This document shows positions 36,896-44,688 of a stretch of DNA of 57,627 nt, piece by piece (position 1 is the stretch's first letter; the number at the start of each line of letters is the position of its first letter). The notes below the pieces were generated by a model, which was not told the DNA's origin, did no database searches, and was given only the letters and a program-made list of their open reading frames with translations. Made by a program: the position numbers and the translations under genes. This stretch comes from Paracoccaceae bacterium (GTDB lineage: Bacteria > Pseudomonadota > Alphaproteobacteria > Rhodobacterales > Rhodobacteraceae). The stretch is from positions 1-57,627 of the forward strand of contig JAHYIZ010000016.1 of NCBI GenBank assembly GCA_019429405.1, read 5' to 3'.

Positions 36896-38095
36896 ATGGG
36901 TCTGCTCACTGGCGTAAGAATCCTTGCCGTCGAGCTCTACGGCGCCGGCCCGTTCGGGACACAGGCGCTGGCAGACCTGGGTGCGGAGGTCATCAAGATC
37001 GAAAACCCGCGCGAAGGTGGAGATGTCACCCGATCTCTGGGGCCCTATTTCAACGACGGCATGGGCAAGACCGCCGAAAGCCTGTTTTTTCAGGCGATCA
37101 ACCGTAACAAACGCAGTGTGGCTTTGGATCTCGCCACGCCGGAAGGGCACGCAGCCTTTCTGGCGCTGGCGCGCGGAGCCGATGCGGTCGCATGCAATCT
37201 TCGCGGCGATGTGCCCGCAAAGCTCGGCCTCACCTATGAAACGCTGTCCGCGGTCAACCCGAGCATCGTCTGCACCTTTCTGTCGGCCTATGGTCGCAAC
37301 AGTAGCCGGGCCTCTTGGCCGGGTTACGACTACATGATCCAGGCAGAAACCGGCTACTTCGCGCTGAACGGCGAGCCCGATTCGCCGCCCTCGCGGTTTG
37401 GCCTATCGATAGTCGATTTCATGACGGGCTATTGCATGGCCCTGGCGCTGGTTTCCGGCGTCATGGCCGCGCGCGAAAGCGGCAAGGGGCGCGATCTTGA
37501 TGTCACGCTCTACGATGTGGGTCTGGCTAATCTCAACTATCTCGCCGCGTGGTCTGCCAACGCTGGCTACGAACCCGAGCGCATCGCCCGCTCGGGTCAT
37601 CCGACGCTGGTTCCGTGTCAGTTGTTCCGCACCAAAGACAGCTGGATCTACATCATGGCGAACAAGGAGAAATTCTTTCCGGCGCTCTGCACAGTATTGG
37701 GCCGCCCGGACCTTGCAACAGACCCACGATTCGTTGGCTTTCCAGAGCGGCTGGCGAATCGCCCAGTGCTTTCGGATCTGCTAGACGACGCTTTTGGCGC
37801 GCGCACCACGGCGGAATGGCTGGACCTGCTTGCAGGTGTGGTTCCCGCAGCACCCGTTGTGCGGATGGCGGAGGCACTGAACGCGCCCTTCACTGCCGAG
37901 CGGAACCTTATCGAGACGCTGACAGCCGAAAATGGCACCGCGATCAAGGTCGTAGGCTCGCCGTTCGGGACCGGCGAAACCGCCCCGTCGCGCGCCGCGC
38001 CGCGCCTCGGACAAGATACGGAAGCGTTGCTATTGGAGGCCGGGTATGATTCATCCAGCATAGAAGAGCTACGCAGGCGCGACATTGCGATATGA
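36896..38095 (+). CDS. Family III CoA-transferase (CaiB/BaiF type)
   Basis: The 399-residue enzyme is a family III CoA-transferase. Its N-terminal part shows VRILAVELYGAGPFGTQALADLGAEVIKIE, and the catalytic aspartate falls near residue 165-205 in the family's usual context (EPDS...RFGLSIVDFMTGYCMALAL, then DLDVTLYDVGLANL). These enzymes move CoA between carboxylates, for example succinyl-CoA to itaconate, mesaconate or citramalate. The ATG at 36896 has GGGGAGG. It is divergent from the TRAP-lyase-hydratase operon and 36 bases before gntR. Confidence 0.88.
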   Translation: MGLLTGVRILAVELYGAGPFGTQALADLGAEVIKIENPREGGDVTRSLGPYFNDGMGKTAESLFFQAINRNKRSVALDLATPEGHAAFLALARGADAVACNLRGDVPAKLGLTYETLSAVNPSIVCTFLSAYGRNSSRASWPGYDYMIQAETGYFALNGEPDSPPSRFGLSIVDFMTGYCMALALVSGVMAARESGKGRDLDVTLYDVGLANLNYLAAWSANAGYEPERIARSGHPTLVPCQLFRTKDSWIYIMANKEKFFPALCTVLGRPDLATDPRFVGFPERLANRPVLSDLLDDAFGARTTAEWLDLLAGVVPAAPVVRMAEALNAPFTAERNLIETLTAENGTAIKVVGSPFGTGETAPSRAAPRLGQDTEALLLEAGYDSSSIEELRRRDIAI

Positions 38096-38131
38096 TATTG
38101 GCCGCCGCGAGAGGCCGAAGAAGGCGGGACC

Positions 38132-38869
38132 ATGGCAGCCGGAACAGGCCCACTATTCAAGCAGATAGCGCAGGCGATCGGCGATGCCATCGAGCGGGGC
38201 GCGGTCGCCGTTGGTGAGATGCTTCCAACTGAAAAGGAATTGGCGGTTCAATATGGCGCAAGCCGCCACACGATCCGCGATGCGCTTGGCGAATTGCGCG
38301 CTTTGGGGCTGGTCGAAAGCCGTCAGGGCAAAGGCACGGTCGTCGTCAGGGCCAGCCGCCAATCCAGCTATGCGCAGTCGTATTCGTCGATCGAGGAATT
38401 GACGCGGTTCGCATCGGGCACGCCGATCCATCCGGTCACAGTCGAGGATGTTCTTGCCGACGCGGCGCTTGCTTCCGATCTTCGTTGCGGTGTCGGCCAG
38501 TCTTTCGTTCGCATCGTCGGTCTGCGCTACCGGGAAGATGATACCTCATCGACGCCAGTCGGTTATGTCGAGGTCTTTATCGACGCCTCCTTCGGCCGCA
38601 TTCGCGCGCACCTGCAGGACCTGAAATCATCCATCGCCGAGACCCTCGAACGGCTCTATGAAATGCGGATCTTTCGCATCGAGCAGGAAATTTCTGTCAT
38701 GGTGCTGCCAGAAACGATCGCCGTGCAATTGCAGGTCGCATCGGGGACGCCGGCAATGCTGATCCGACGCAGATATGTTGTCGAAAGTGGACGAGTGGTG
38801 GAAACCGCGTTCAGCTATTACCCGATCGGGCAGTTCGAATACCGTAACGTGCTGCTGCGCAACAAATAG
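38132..38869 (+). CDS. GntR family regulator, HutC/UTRA type
   Basis: The 245-residue product has a GntR winged helix at about 8-72 (LPTEKELAVQYGASRHTIRDALGELRALGLVESRQGKGTVV read in segments) and a C-terminal UTRA ligand domain at about 90-240. UTRA domains sense small metabolites, here probably a pathway intermediate. It follows the CoA-transferase gene and is the natural regulator for the divergent promoters at 36748-36895. Confidence 0.88.
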   Translation: MAAGTGPLFKQIAQAIGDAIERGAVAVGEMLPTEKELAVQYGASRHTIRDALGELRALGLVESRQGKGTVVVRASRQSSYAQSYSSIEELTRFASGTPIHPVTVEDVLADAALASDLRCGVGQSFVRIVGLRYREDDTSSTPVGYVEVFIDASFGRIRAHLQDLKSSIAETLERLYEMRIFRIEQEISVMVLPETIAVQLQVASGTPAMLIRRRYVVESGRVVETAFSYYPIGQFEYRNVLLRNK

Positions 38870-38876
38870 CCACGAT

Positions 38877-38913
38877 CAAGATTGATCTTGCCGGGCCGCA
38901 AATTCGCGCCCGG
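38877..38913 (+). terminator. Inverted repeats downstream of the GntR gene
   Basis: CAAGATTGATCTTG at 38877-38890 is a near-perfect palindrome and is followed at once by a CCGGGC/GCCCGG stem spanning 38891-38913. No T tract follows. They may end the CoA-transferase/gntR transcript. The rest of 38914-39015 shows nothing recognisable. Confidence 0.4.
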
Positions 38914-39081
38914 CGCATGCGTTGATCAGCGCATGGCCGAGGGAAAACCATTCCCGATGATTGAGGCTGACATGTAGCCGCGCAGATCGTTCGCGAGGGA
39001 ACATGGTAATGCATTTGACCTGCCCCCCGGAAGTTCCCTCAGTCTGATGTAGAGTCTGCCCAACTTGAAGGAGCAGACGAG

Positions 39082-39345
39082 ATGAGGAATAGCCGTTTCA
39101 CCGAAGCGCAGATTATCGGGATGATCAAAGAGCAGGAGGCCGGTTTGCCGACGGCTGAGTTGTGCCGCAAGCATGGGCTGAGCCCTGCGACGTTCTACAA
39201 GCTGAAGGCCAAGTATGGCGGGATGGACCTGTCCGACGCCAAACGCCTGAAGCAGCTTGAGGACGAGAACGCCAAGCTCAAGCGCCTGGTGGCGGATGTC
39301 ATGCTGGACAATGTGGTTCTGAAGGATCTGCTGGGAAAGCCCTGA
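39082..39345 (+). CDS. IS3-family transposase OrfA
   Basis: An 87-residue protein with a helix-turn-helix ([20 protein letters not shown], then [22 protein letters not shown]) and a leucine-zipper-like helix ending [15 protein letters not shown]. It binds the IS ends and, by frameshifting, forms the N-terminus of OrfAB. The slippery heptamer GGGAAAG occupies 39333-39339 in the correct phase, just before the stop at 39343. Confidence 0.92.
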   Translation: MRNSRFTEAQIIGMIKEQEAGLPTAELCRKHGLSPATFYKLKAKYGGMDLSDAKRLKQLEDENAKLKRLVADVMLDNVVLKDLLGKP

Positions 39346-39353
39346 CGACGCCG

Positions 39354-40235
39354 ATGCAACGGCGGGACGCGGTGCTGCGGGCGATGAAGGGTCATCCGAT
39401 CTCTCAACGCCGGGCCTGCGTCCTGATCGGTGTCGATCCGAAGACCGTGCGGCGTGCGCGCCCGCCCGACAACCCGGAAATCCGTGAAGAAATGAACAAG
39501 GTCGCCGAGAAGCGGCGCCGGTTTGGCTATCGGCGCATCGGTGTCATGCTGGAGCGCAAGGGCAGGGTGATGAACGAAAAGAAGCTTTACCGGATTTACC
39601 GCGAGGAAGGCCTGTCGGTGCGCCGCCGTCGTGGCCGCAAACGGGCGCGTGGCAGCCGCACGCCGATGCCTGTGCCACTGCGCCCGAACCAGCGCTGGTC
39701 CCTGGACTTCCTCTCGGACACCTTCGGGGCCTGTCGCAAGTTCCGCATTCTGGCGGTCAACGACGATTGCTGCCGCGAAAACCTCTGTCTGATTGCCGAT
39801 ACCAGCATCTCGGGGGCCAGGGTCGCGCGAGAGTTGGACGCCCTCGTCCGGATCTATGGAAAACCCGCCTGCATAGTCAGTGACAACGGGACCGAGTTCA
39901 CCAGCAAGGCGATCCTGAAGTGGGCCAGCGAGAACGGCGTTGAATGGCATTACATCGACCCGGGAAAGCCGCAACAGAACGGTTACATCGAAAGCTTCAA
40001 TGGCAGCCTGCGCGACGAATGCCTCAATGAAGAGATCTTCGACAGCCTGGCCGATGCCCGCCGCAAGCTGGCCATGTGGCGCTATGACTACAACAATGTC
40101 AGGCCACACTCCTCGCTGGGCAACATGACCCCCGCAGAGGCGCGCCGGGCGCTTGAGCTATTTGATGGCACAGCGCCCGGCGCGCTTGCCCAACCCGAAA
40201 CCGACAACTATCAAACCCAAGGACTCTCGTTATGA
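39354..40235 (+). CDS. IS3-family transposase OrfB (DDE integrase core)
   Basis: The 293-codon frame is in the -1 register to orfA and is probably expressed mainly as the OrfAB fusion; its separate ATG at 39354 lacks a ribosome site. The catalytic triad is present: [22 protein letters not shown] and [13 protein letters not shown], followed by [19 protein letters not shown]. Nothing is truncated. Confidence 0.93.
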   Translation: MQRRDAVLRAMKGHPISQRRACVLIGVDPKTVRRARPPDNPEIREEMNKVAEKRRRFGYRRIGVMLERKGRVMNEKKLYRIYREEGLSVRRRRGRKRARGSRTPMPVPLRPNQRWSLDFLSDTFGACRKFRILAVNDDCCRENLCLIADTSISGARVARELDALVRIYGKPACIVSDNGTEFTSKAILKWASENGVEWHYIDPGKPQQNGYIESFNGSLRDECLNEEIFDSLADARRKLAMWRYDYNNVRPHSSLGNMTPAEARRALELFDGTAPGALAQPETDNYQTQGLSL

Positions 40236-40354
40236 ACGAGGGACGACCGGGGGGCAGGTCACATTCAATGTGGTATATTCGACCCAAGACGCTCGGGGCA
40301 GGGCTTGTGCGCGCATCTGCAGAACTTTCTTAGGCGAAGCGTTCGCCATCCCAC

Positions 40355-41242
40355 TCACCCCCACACATTGTATTCCGCGTTCTCCAGATAGCGCGTCAGC
40401 ACGTTCAGCGATTTCCAGCCCCCCGCCCGCATGATCGCCGCCGTTCCGTGCCCGGCTTTCAGCAGGTCTTGCGCCGCGCCGACGCGCATCGAGTGGCCGC
40501 TGAAGTCGGCGATGTCGGCGGCGTCGAGGCCTGCGGATTTCGCGGCGGTCTTGATCAGGCGTTTCACGGTGGTAGCGCTCAGCGTGCGGTTGAGCGCCTT
40601 GCCCTGATAGATCGGGCAGAAAAGCAGGCAGATGGCATCACCGCGCCACGCGAGCCAGTCCGCAACGAAGCGCCCGGTGCCCGCCGAGGTGAAGGCCACG
40701 CGGCCAAGCCCGAACGGGTCGGCCTTGCTGCGCCGGATCAGCACGCGCAGGGTCCCGTCGGCGCGCCACTCGATCTCGTCTGTGCGAAGCGCAACCAGCT
40801 CGGACCGCCGCGTCAGCAGATCATAGCCGAGCGAAAGCATCGCCCGATTGCGCAGGCCCCAGGGGTCCTGCGGCTGCACGGCGAGGAACTTTTCCAGGTA
40901 GTCGCGCGTCATGCCCTTGGCCTGCCGCGGCCGCCCCAGCTTGGCGCGGCGAATACGCCGGAAGGTCAGGTTGATGTCCTCATCCCATGTCGGGTCAGGC
41001 AAGCGCAGCAGCCGGTGGACCTTGCGCACCGCGTAAAGCCTGCGGCGAACGGTGCTTGCGGCATGCAGTGGCGCCTGCGCCTCCAGAAACGCGCAGACGG
41101 TGGCGACCGAGGCCGGGAAGGCCTCGTGGCGCGCGTCGGCGCACCAGCGCACGAAGATTTCGACATCGGAGTGGTAGGAATGCAGTGTCGATGGCGCGTA
41201 GGCACCTTCAAGACGTTTGAATTCTCCGCGCCAGTCAAGCAT
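40355..41242 (-). CDS. Tyrosine recombinase / phage-type integrase
   Basis: The 295-residue product has an N-terminal SAM-like core-binding domain (about 1-95) and a catalytic domain. The latter holds RRSELVAL with the first catalytic arginine, RRSKADPFG with the lysine, SGHSMRVGAAQ with the second arginine, GGWKSLNVLTRYLENAEYN with the C-terminal tyrosine, and tryptophan at the usual second-histidine site. The ATG at 41242 follows AGGGTGA; a TTG at 41263 is possible. It is divergent from an XRE gene. A 69-base piece of the same gene survives at 31764-31832. Confidence 0.88.
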   Translation of the reverse strand: MLDWRGEFKRLEGAYAPSTLHSYHSDVEIFVRWCADARHEAFPASVATVCAFLEAQAPLHAASTVRRRLYAVRKVHRLLRLPDPTWDEDINLTFRRIRRAKLGRPRQAKGMTRDYLEKFLAVQPQDPWGLRNRAMLSLGYDLLTRRSELVALRTDEIEWRADGTLRVLIRRSKADPFGLGRVAFTSAGTGRFVADWLAWRGDAICLLFCPIYQGKALNRTLSATTVKRLIKTAAKSAGLDAADIADFSGHSMRVGAAQDLLKAGHGTAAIMRAGGWKSLNVLTRYLENAEYNVWG

Positions 41243-41270
41243 GTTGAAGATCACCCTAAGCAAACCACTA

Positions 41271-41287
41271 TGGCATAATATATGCCA
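41271..41287. promoter_or_regulatory. Palindromic operator TGGCATA-ATA-TATGCCA
   Basis: This perfect seven-base inverted repeat with a three-base centre lies between the integrase (minus) and the XRE regulator (plus), nine bases before the XRE start. It probably overlaps both promoters and is a likely autoregulatory site for the XRE protein. Confidence 0.6.
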
Positions 41288-41295
41288 CTAAAGCG

Positions 41296-41565
41296 ATGAA
41301 TGCAACCGGACCACAGCTCAGAGCCGCGCGAAACGCCCTTGGGTGGTCTATCGAGCGACTGGCCGAGGCTTCAGGCGTCTCGGTCAGGACAATCATACGC
41401 TATGAAGACACGGACGGGTGCCCTGCAACGCGCGGGGGCAATCTCGCTCGACTCGTAACGACCCTCGAATCTGCCGGCATCGAGTTCATCGGTTCGCCGG
41501 ATGATGCGCCCGGCATCCGCATCCATGCGCCGCGGCGCCCGGTGGGCGGCGCTCCCAAAGAGTAA
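41296..41565 (+). CDS. XRE-family helix-turn-helix regulator
   Basis: An 89-residue DNA-binding protein whose HTH spans about 6-62 (ARNALGWSIERLAEASGVSVRTIIRYED). The small size and the C-terminal GIEFIGSPDDAPGIRI are shared with many short alphaproteobacterial regulators found in mobile elements, including the one at 49756-49983. It faces away from the integrase across a palindrome. A switch role for this integrative remnant is likely. Confidence 0.82.
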   Translation: MNATGPQLRAARNALGWSIERLAEASGVSVRTIIRYEDTDGCPATRGGNLARLVTTLESAGIEFIGSPDDAPGIRIHAPRRPVGGAPKE

Positions 41566-41575
41566 GCGCCGCGCC

Positions 41576-41842
41576 TCAGATCTGCTCGAGGATCGCTTTC
41601 GTCTGGCGCCGCAGCTCGCGGAGCATGGCACGCATTTCCTTCGCTTCGCGGGTGTGTAGCCCGGTTTTCAGGGCATTGCTGTTGCCCAGAGGCGCGCCCG
41701 AGCCCTTGGCGCCGCCGTGCATCCGGCAGCGCGCCCTGCCCGCCACCGCGGGCGCCTGGCAGGGGGTGCCCGACCGGGTTTTCGCGCCGCAGCGTGGGCT
41801 TGCCCGCATCGGGCCGAGGGCGCGCGCGTGCTGCCCCGCCAT
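41576..41842 (-). CDS. Small HGGxxG-motif, cysteine-containing phage-type protein
   Basis: The 88-residue protein has a compact motif C-G-A-K-T-R-x-G-x-P-C followed by CRMHGGAKGSG and LGNSNALKTGLHT (residues about 19-63). This HGG-containing zinc-finger-like pattern is frequent in proteins of prophages and integrated elements, where its function is unknown. It starts three bases after the upstream 205-residue gene and converges on the XRE gene. Confidence 0.7.
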   Translation of the reverse strand: MAGQHARALGPMRASPRCGAKTRSGTPCQAPAVAGRARCRMHGGAKGSGAPLGNSNALKTGLHTREAKEMRAMLRELRRQTKAILEQI

Positions 41843-41845
41843 CGC

Positions 41846-42463
41846 CTAGTCTTCCGGCTTCTTGCGCCGAACCCTGGCGGGCGCGGGCGCGGGCGTGGGC
41901 GCAATGGTTACCGCCGCCTCGATCGCCTTGGCAGGTTCGGGCGCGGTTGCTTCGGGCAGGCGGCTGCCGTGCTCGACGTTGCCGACGATGGCCTGCCCGC
42001 CCGCCGCCACGTTCACATACTTGACCGTCACCTGCTGCTGCCCCTTGCCGCGGTGCTTGTCGAGTGCTGCCACCTGTTGGGCATAGAGCACCATCAGTTT
42101 CTGGGCATGCTTGAGTGACATGTCCCTGACCCCAAAAGACTGATTGGGCACTGCCGCGCGGCGCAGGCATTCAAGCGCCGCATGGTGCGTGCCGACCATC
42201 TGCACCGCCAGCATGCCCTCGAGCCCGTCCGCAGGCTTGAGGCTCTCGTAAAGCTCGATTGCCCGTTGAATGCGCGCGTTCTGATCTTCGGGCTTCAGGC
42301 CGCTTGGCCGCCAGAGCAGCTCCGCGATTTCGTTGAGCTTGCGACCCTCTACCTTGAGGTTGCTGGTCTTGAGAAACATGGACGAGGGCAGCAGTTTTGC
42401 CACCGGCAGCTTCATCTTAGCGATCTTGTCGCGGGCCTCTTTCTCGGACGTCTTCCTGACCAT
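41846..42463 (-). CDS. Conserved hypothetical protein of a mobile element
   Basis: A 205-residue soluble protein that I do not recognise. Residues 1-145 are mixed helical with charged surfaces; the last 50 residues are Ala/Pro-rich and end in a basic RVRRKKPED tail, suggesting nucleic acid binding. It is coupled to the HGG-motif gene downstream and lies next to an integrase/XRE pair, so it belongs to the same remnant element. The 250 bases between it and 42714 hold only short hairpins, for example CCGGTT-AGA-AACCGG. Confidence 0.55.
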   Translation of the reverse strand: MVRKTSEKEARDKIAKMKLPVAKLLPSSMFLKTSNLKVEGRKLNEIAELLWRPSGLKPEDQNARIQRAIELYESLKPADGLEGMLAVQMVGTHHAALECLRRAAVPNQSFGVRDMSLKHAQKLMVLYAQQVAALDKHRGKGQQQVTVKYVNVAAGGQAIVGNVEHGSRLPEATAPEPAKAIEAAVTIAPTPAPAPARVRRKKPED

Positions 42464-42713
42464 GCCCGATTATCGCGCCGATGCGCCCCGCATTCAACCG
42501 CGAATTTCTACGGTGCATGGGGTTGATATGCGGTTTCGCGTTCGGCCCTCCCCCCCCTCCCTCGAATGGCCCATAACGCATCGCACCGTTTCGAGCGGGT
42601 TTTGAAAGTGGAGCTTGGATAGACAAACGATCGAAAATGCGCGACCGTAAAAGCGCAGGCAGCCTCAAAGGATCAGCCGGTTAGAAACCGGACAGCCGCA
42701 ATAGAGCAGTTTG

Positions 42714-43007
42714 TCAACCGGCAGGCGAAACTGCCTCACCCATTGGAGTGAACCCCACAGGCTGGACCATGGGGCCCTCGAACTCAGCCGCCTGCTGGGT
42801 AATTATCGTTGCGAATTCTTCCGGCGAACGGTAGCCGAGGGCTGAGTGCGGTCTTCTGAAATTGTAGACCTGCTCGATGAACACCGGGCAACCTGTGCGC
42901 AGCGAAATCTTGATGGTCGGGCGGTAGCCGTGATCGGTGCGGGGCAAGGGCCACCGAAAGTAAAAAACTCCGTGACGAGAAAGGCTAAGGTATGCTGACA
43001 GTTTCAT
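42714..43007 (-). pseudogene. Chimera of an integrase N-terminus and a transposase C-terminus
   Basis: The 97-codon frame joins two unrelated remnants. Residues 1-43 (MKLSAYLSLSRHGVFYFRWP and following) match the N-terminus of phage integrases. Residues 46-97 (VYNFRRPHSALGYRSPEEFA and following) match the C-terminal end of an IS3-type DDE transposase. The junction is near 42875. The integrase piece starts 68 bases from the tRNA-Cys 3' fragment, where an older element's integrase would sit. Confidence 0.75.
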
Positions 43008-43074
43008 GGGTCATGTGTTCCACTTTGTGTCACACCTGAGAGCCAAGAAGCTAAGTCATTGACCTAGAAGGAAA

Positions 43075-43121
43075 TGGAGGCGGGTACCGGAATCGAACCG
43101 GTCTTCACGGATTTGCAATCC
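43075..43121 (-). repeat. Left attachment site (tRNA-Cys 3' fragment)
   Basis: These 47 bases are identical to 52442-52488 and correspond, on the minus strand, to the tRNA-Cys sequence from the anticodon stem to the encoded CCA. The match ends sharply on both sides. It is the far-end copy left by integration and cannot form a tRNA alone. Confidence 0.92.
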
Positions 43122-43247
43122 AATCGGTTTCCCCACGATATCAACGCCAAAGCCGGAAAATCGTATCAGGACAAATCTGGAACAGGCGGGCAACATGATA
43201 CCTGCCCCGCCCCCGGCTTCGTAACGCTTTGCGCCGAAGACCTGACG

Positions 43248-43577
43248 GTGCGCAAGGAACTGGCGCACGCACTGGCCGAGGCCATTGCCGCCGCGCATCC
43301 TGACGACGCAAGCCAGCTCATGACCGGCGCCCTTATCGAGCTTTCGGCGGGCATCCCATCGGGCGCGGTCTTTGTCGGCGCCGAAGAGGATGCACGCTGG
43401 TGGGCAAGCATCGCAACGCCAGCCGAACTTGAAGCGGTGCTCGCTGCGACACTTCGGGCGCTCGGCTCGACTGCCCTGCATATCGCGCAGCGCAAGCGGC
43501 TGTTCATGCAGCTTTGGCGCAGCTTTGCCCCTGCCGATCAAGCGAGCTTCCTTTCACGCGCAAAAGGCGAGGTCTGA
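43248..43577 (+). CDS. Unknown satellite protein upstream of the head-tail connector
   Basis: The conserved-looking part of this frame encodes about 110 residues, helical, from a GTG at 43248 preceded by GAAGA. The frame is open back to an ATG at 43074 that lies at the attachment site, so a longer 167-residue version would begin with tRNA-derived sequence (MEAGTGIEPVFTDLQ); that start is likely an artefact. The C-terminal half (LHIAQRKRLFMQLWRSFAPADQASFLSRA) is strongly helical. The stop lies two bases before the connector start. Function unknown. Confidence 0.5.
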   Translation: MRKELAHALAEAIAAAHPDDASQLMTGALIELSAGIPSGAVFVGAEEDARWWASIATPAELEAVLAATLRALGSTALHIAQRKRLFMQLWRSFAPADQASFLSRAKGEV

Positions 43578-43579
43578 CC

Positions 43580-44110
43580 ATGATCGTTCAACGGCTTACA
43601 CAGTCTGCCGAGGTTCCATTCGATCAGGCAAATCTGGCGGAACACTGCCGCGTCAACACCGAAGATGCGCCCGAACTGATCCGCCACGGCATCGCTGCTG
43701 CTTCCGAGCTGGAACAGTATGCGCAGATCGCGCTGTTGGATCAGACGATCCGCGTGACGCTTGAACGCTGGCCGCGCTGCCAGATGCTTGAGCTGCCGAT
43801 CGTGCCGGTGCTGGACGCCTTGAGCGTCACCATGACGGCGGATGGCGCGGCTTTCGAATCGTTCGGTGTGATCACCGGTATGCGGCCAGCAATTCGCCTG
43901 GGCGACGTGCGGCCATGCGGCCAGATCGTGATCGAATACCTGGCAGGGTTCGGCGAGGCTGCCACCGATGTGCCGCCCGATCTTGTCCATGCGATCTTGG
44001 ATCAGGCGACGGCGCTATTCGATCTGCGCGGCGCTGGTGACGGTAAGGGCAACGGTATGTCGCCGCACATGGCGCGTGTTGCAGCCCGTTATCGGCGGGT
44101 GGCGATATGA
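43580..44110 (+). CDS. Phage head-tail connector (gp6 / phiE125 gp8-like)
   Basis: The 176-residue product resembles head-completion connectors: an N-terminal helical part (HCRVNTEDAPELIRHGIAAASEL), a central beta-hairpin region with WPRCQMLELPIVPVLDALSV typical of this family, and a C-terminal helix VPPDLVHAILDQATALFD. It would form the ring below the portal that seals the head and offers the interface for a tail. The ATG at 43580 is chosen, since the longer frame overlaps the upstream gene. It overlaps the next gene by four bases. Confidence 0.75.
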   Translation: MIVQRLTQSAEVPFDQANLAEHCRVNTEDAPELIRHGIAAASELEQYAQIALLDQTIRVTLERWPRCQMLELPIVPVLDALSVTMTADGAAFESFGVITGMRPAIRLGDVRPCGQIVIEYLAGFGEAATDVPPDLVHAILDQATALFDLRGAGDGKGNGMSPHMARVAARYRRVAI

Positions 44111-44328
44111 CCGAGCGCAACCTCGAACAGCTGCTTTTCCATTGGCGAGCGGTGATCGGCAAGGCGCCAGCCGGTTGGGCGCGCGGCTTTGCCCTGAGCA
44201 TCCAGAAAGCGAGATCGCGGCCAGGCTGGCAGCCCACGCCAAAACAATTGGGGCTGATGCACCAGATGGTGGACGAGCTGTTTACCCACGCGGGCGACGG
44301 CGACGGCGAGGTGATCGAGAGGGGATGA
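44107..44328 (+). CDS. Small unknown satellite protein
   Basis: A 73-residue protein starting in an ATGA overlap with the connector gene. It contains FHWRAVIGKAPAGWARGF and a helix KQLGLMHQMVDELF, with an acidic tail. I do not recognise the family. Its place before a non-coding segment and terL leaves open a packaging role such as a very short small-terminase substitute, but that is speculation. Confidence 0.5.
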   Translation: MTERNLEQLLFHWRAVIGKAPAGWARGFALSIQKARSRPGWQPTPKQLGLMHQMVDELFTHAGDGDGEVIERG

Positions 44329-44688
44329 AGGAAAGAGAAAGCCCGCCGTTGGCGCGACGGGCCGGTGTGCGCGGGAGGGTTCAGACAGTGGCCGCTCACA
44401 TTGGAATGCATACCACGGGGCCGGATCAAATGCAAAGGGCAGTCCGAAAGACCGAAGCCCGATCCGCTGCACAGCGTTCGACGTGCAGGAAGTAGCGGTC
44501 AACTTGCTGGCGAGGACGCACGCACAGCGAGGCCCTAAGCGGCGGCCCGGCTCCGGCCAACAGGCGCGACCGTGCGGGCATAGGGACAGCCTCGGCCATG
44601 TGCTGAGGGCTGTCTTCCTATGCCCGTCACAACAACCCTCACCATCCAACAGGGATGGCGAAGAGAACGAAAGAACGAGGAACGGCAC
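44329..44688 (+). other. Structured non-coding segment before terL (candidate packaging site or RNA)
   Basis: This 360-base gap is the longest gene-free stretch of the otherwise compact satellite. It holds a strong imperfect hairpin at 44575-44626, with arms 44575-44591 and 44608-44626 pairing over 17 positions apart from two bulged T bases. No convincing frame fills it; a 69-codon frame at 44483 has no ribosome site. A terminator/attenuator, a cos or pac site, or a small RNA are possible. GAGGAA precedes the terL start. Confidence 0.5.

Larger units (their letters stand above)
39016..40261 (+). mobile_element. Intact IS3-family insertion sequence, IS407-like group
   Basis: The 1246-base element has terminal inverted repeats beginning TGACCTGCCCCCCGG at 39016 and, inverted, at 40261. 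It is flanked by the four-base direct repeat CATT (39012-39015 and 40262-40265), the target duplication size typical of the IS407 group. It carries orfA and orfB in overlapping register with a -1 slippery heptamer. Both frames are complete and the flanks intact, so the insertion looks recent and the element potentially active. Confidence 0.93.

Noticed and set aside
43075-43121. A second tRNA-Cys gene
   Set aside because: Only the 3' half is present; the 5' acceptor strand and D arm are missing. It is the left att copy.
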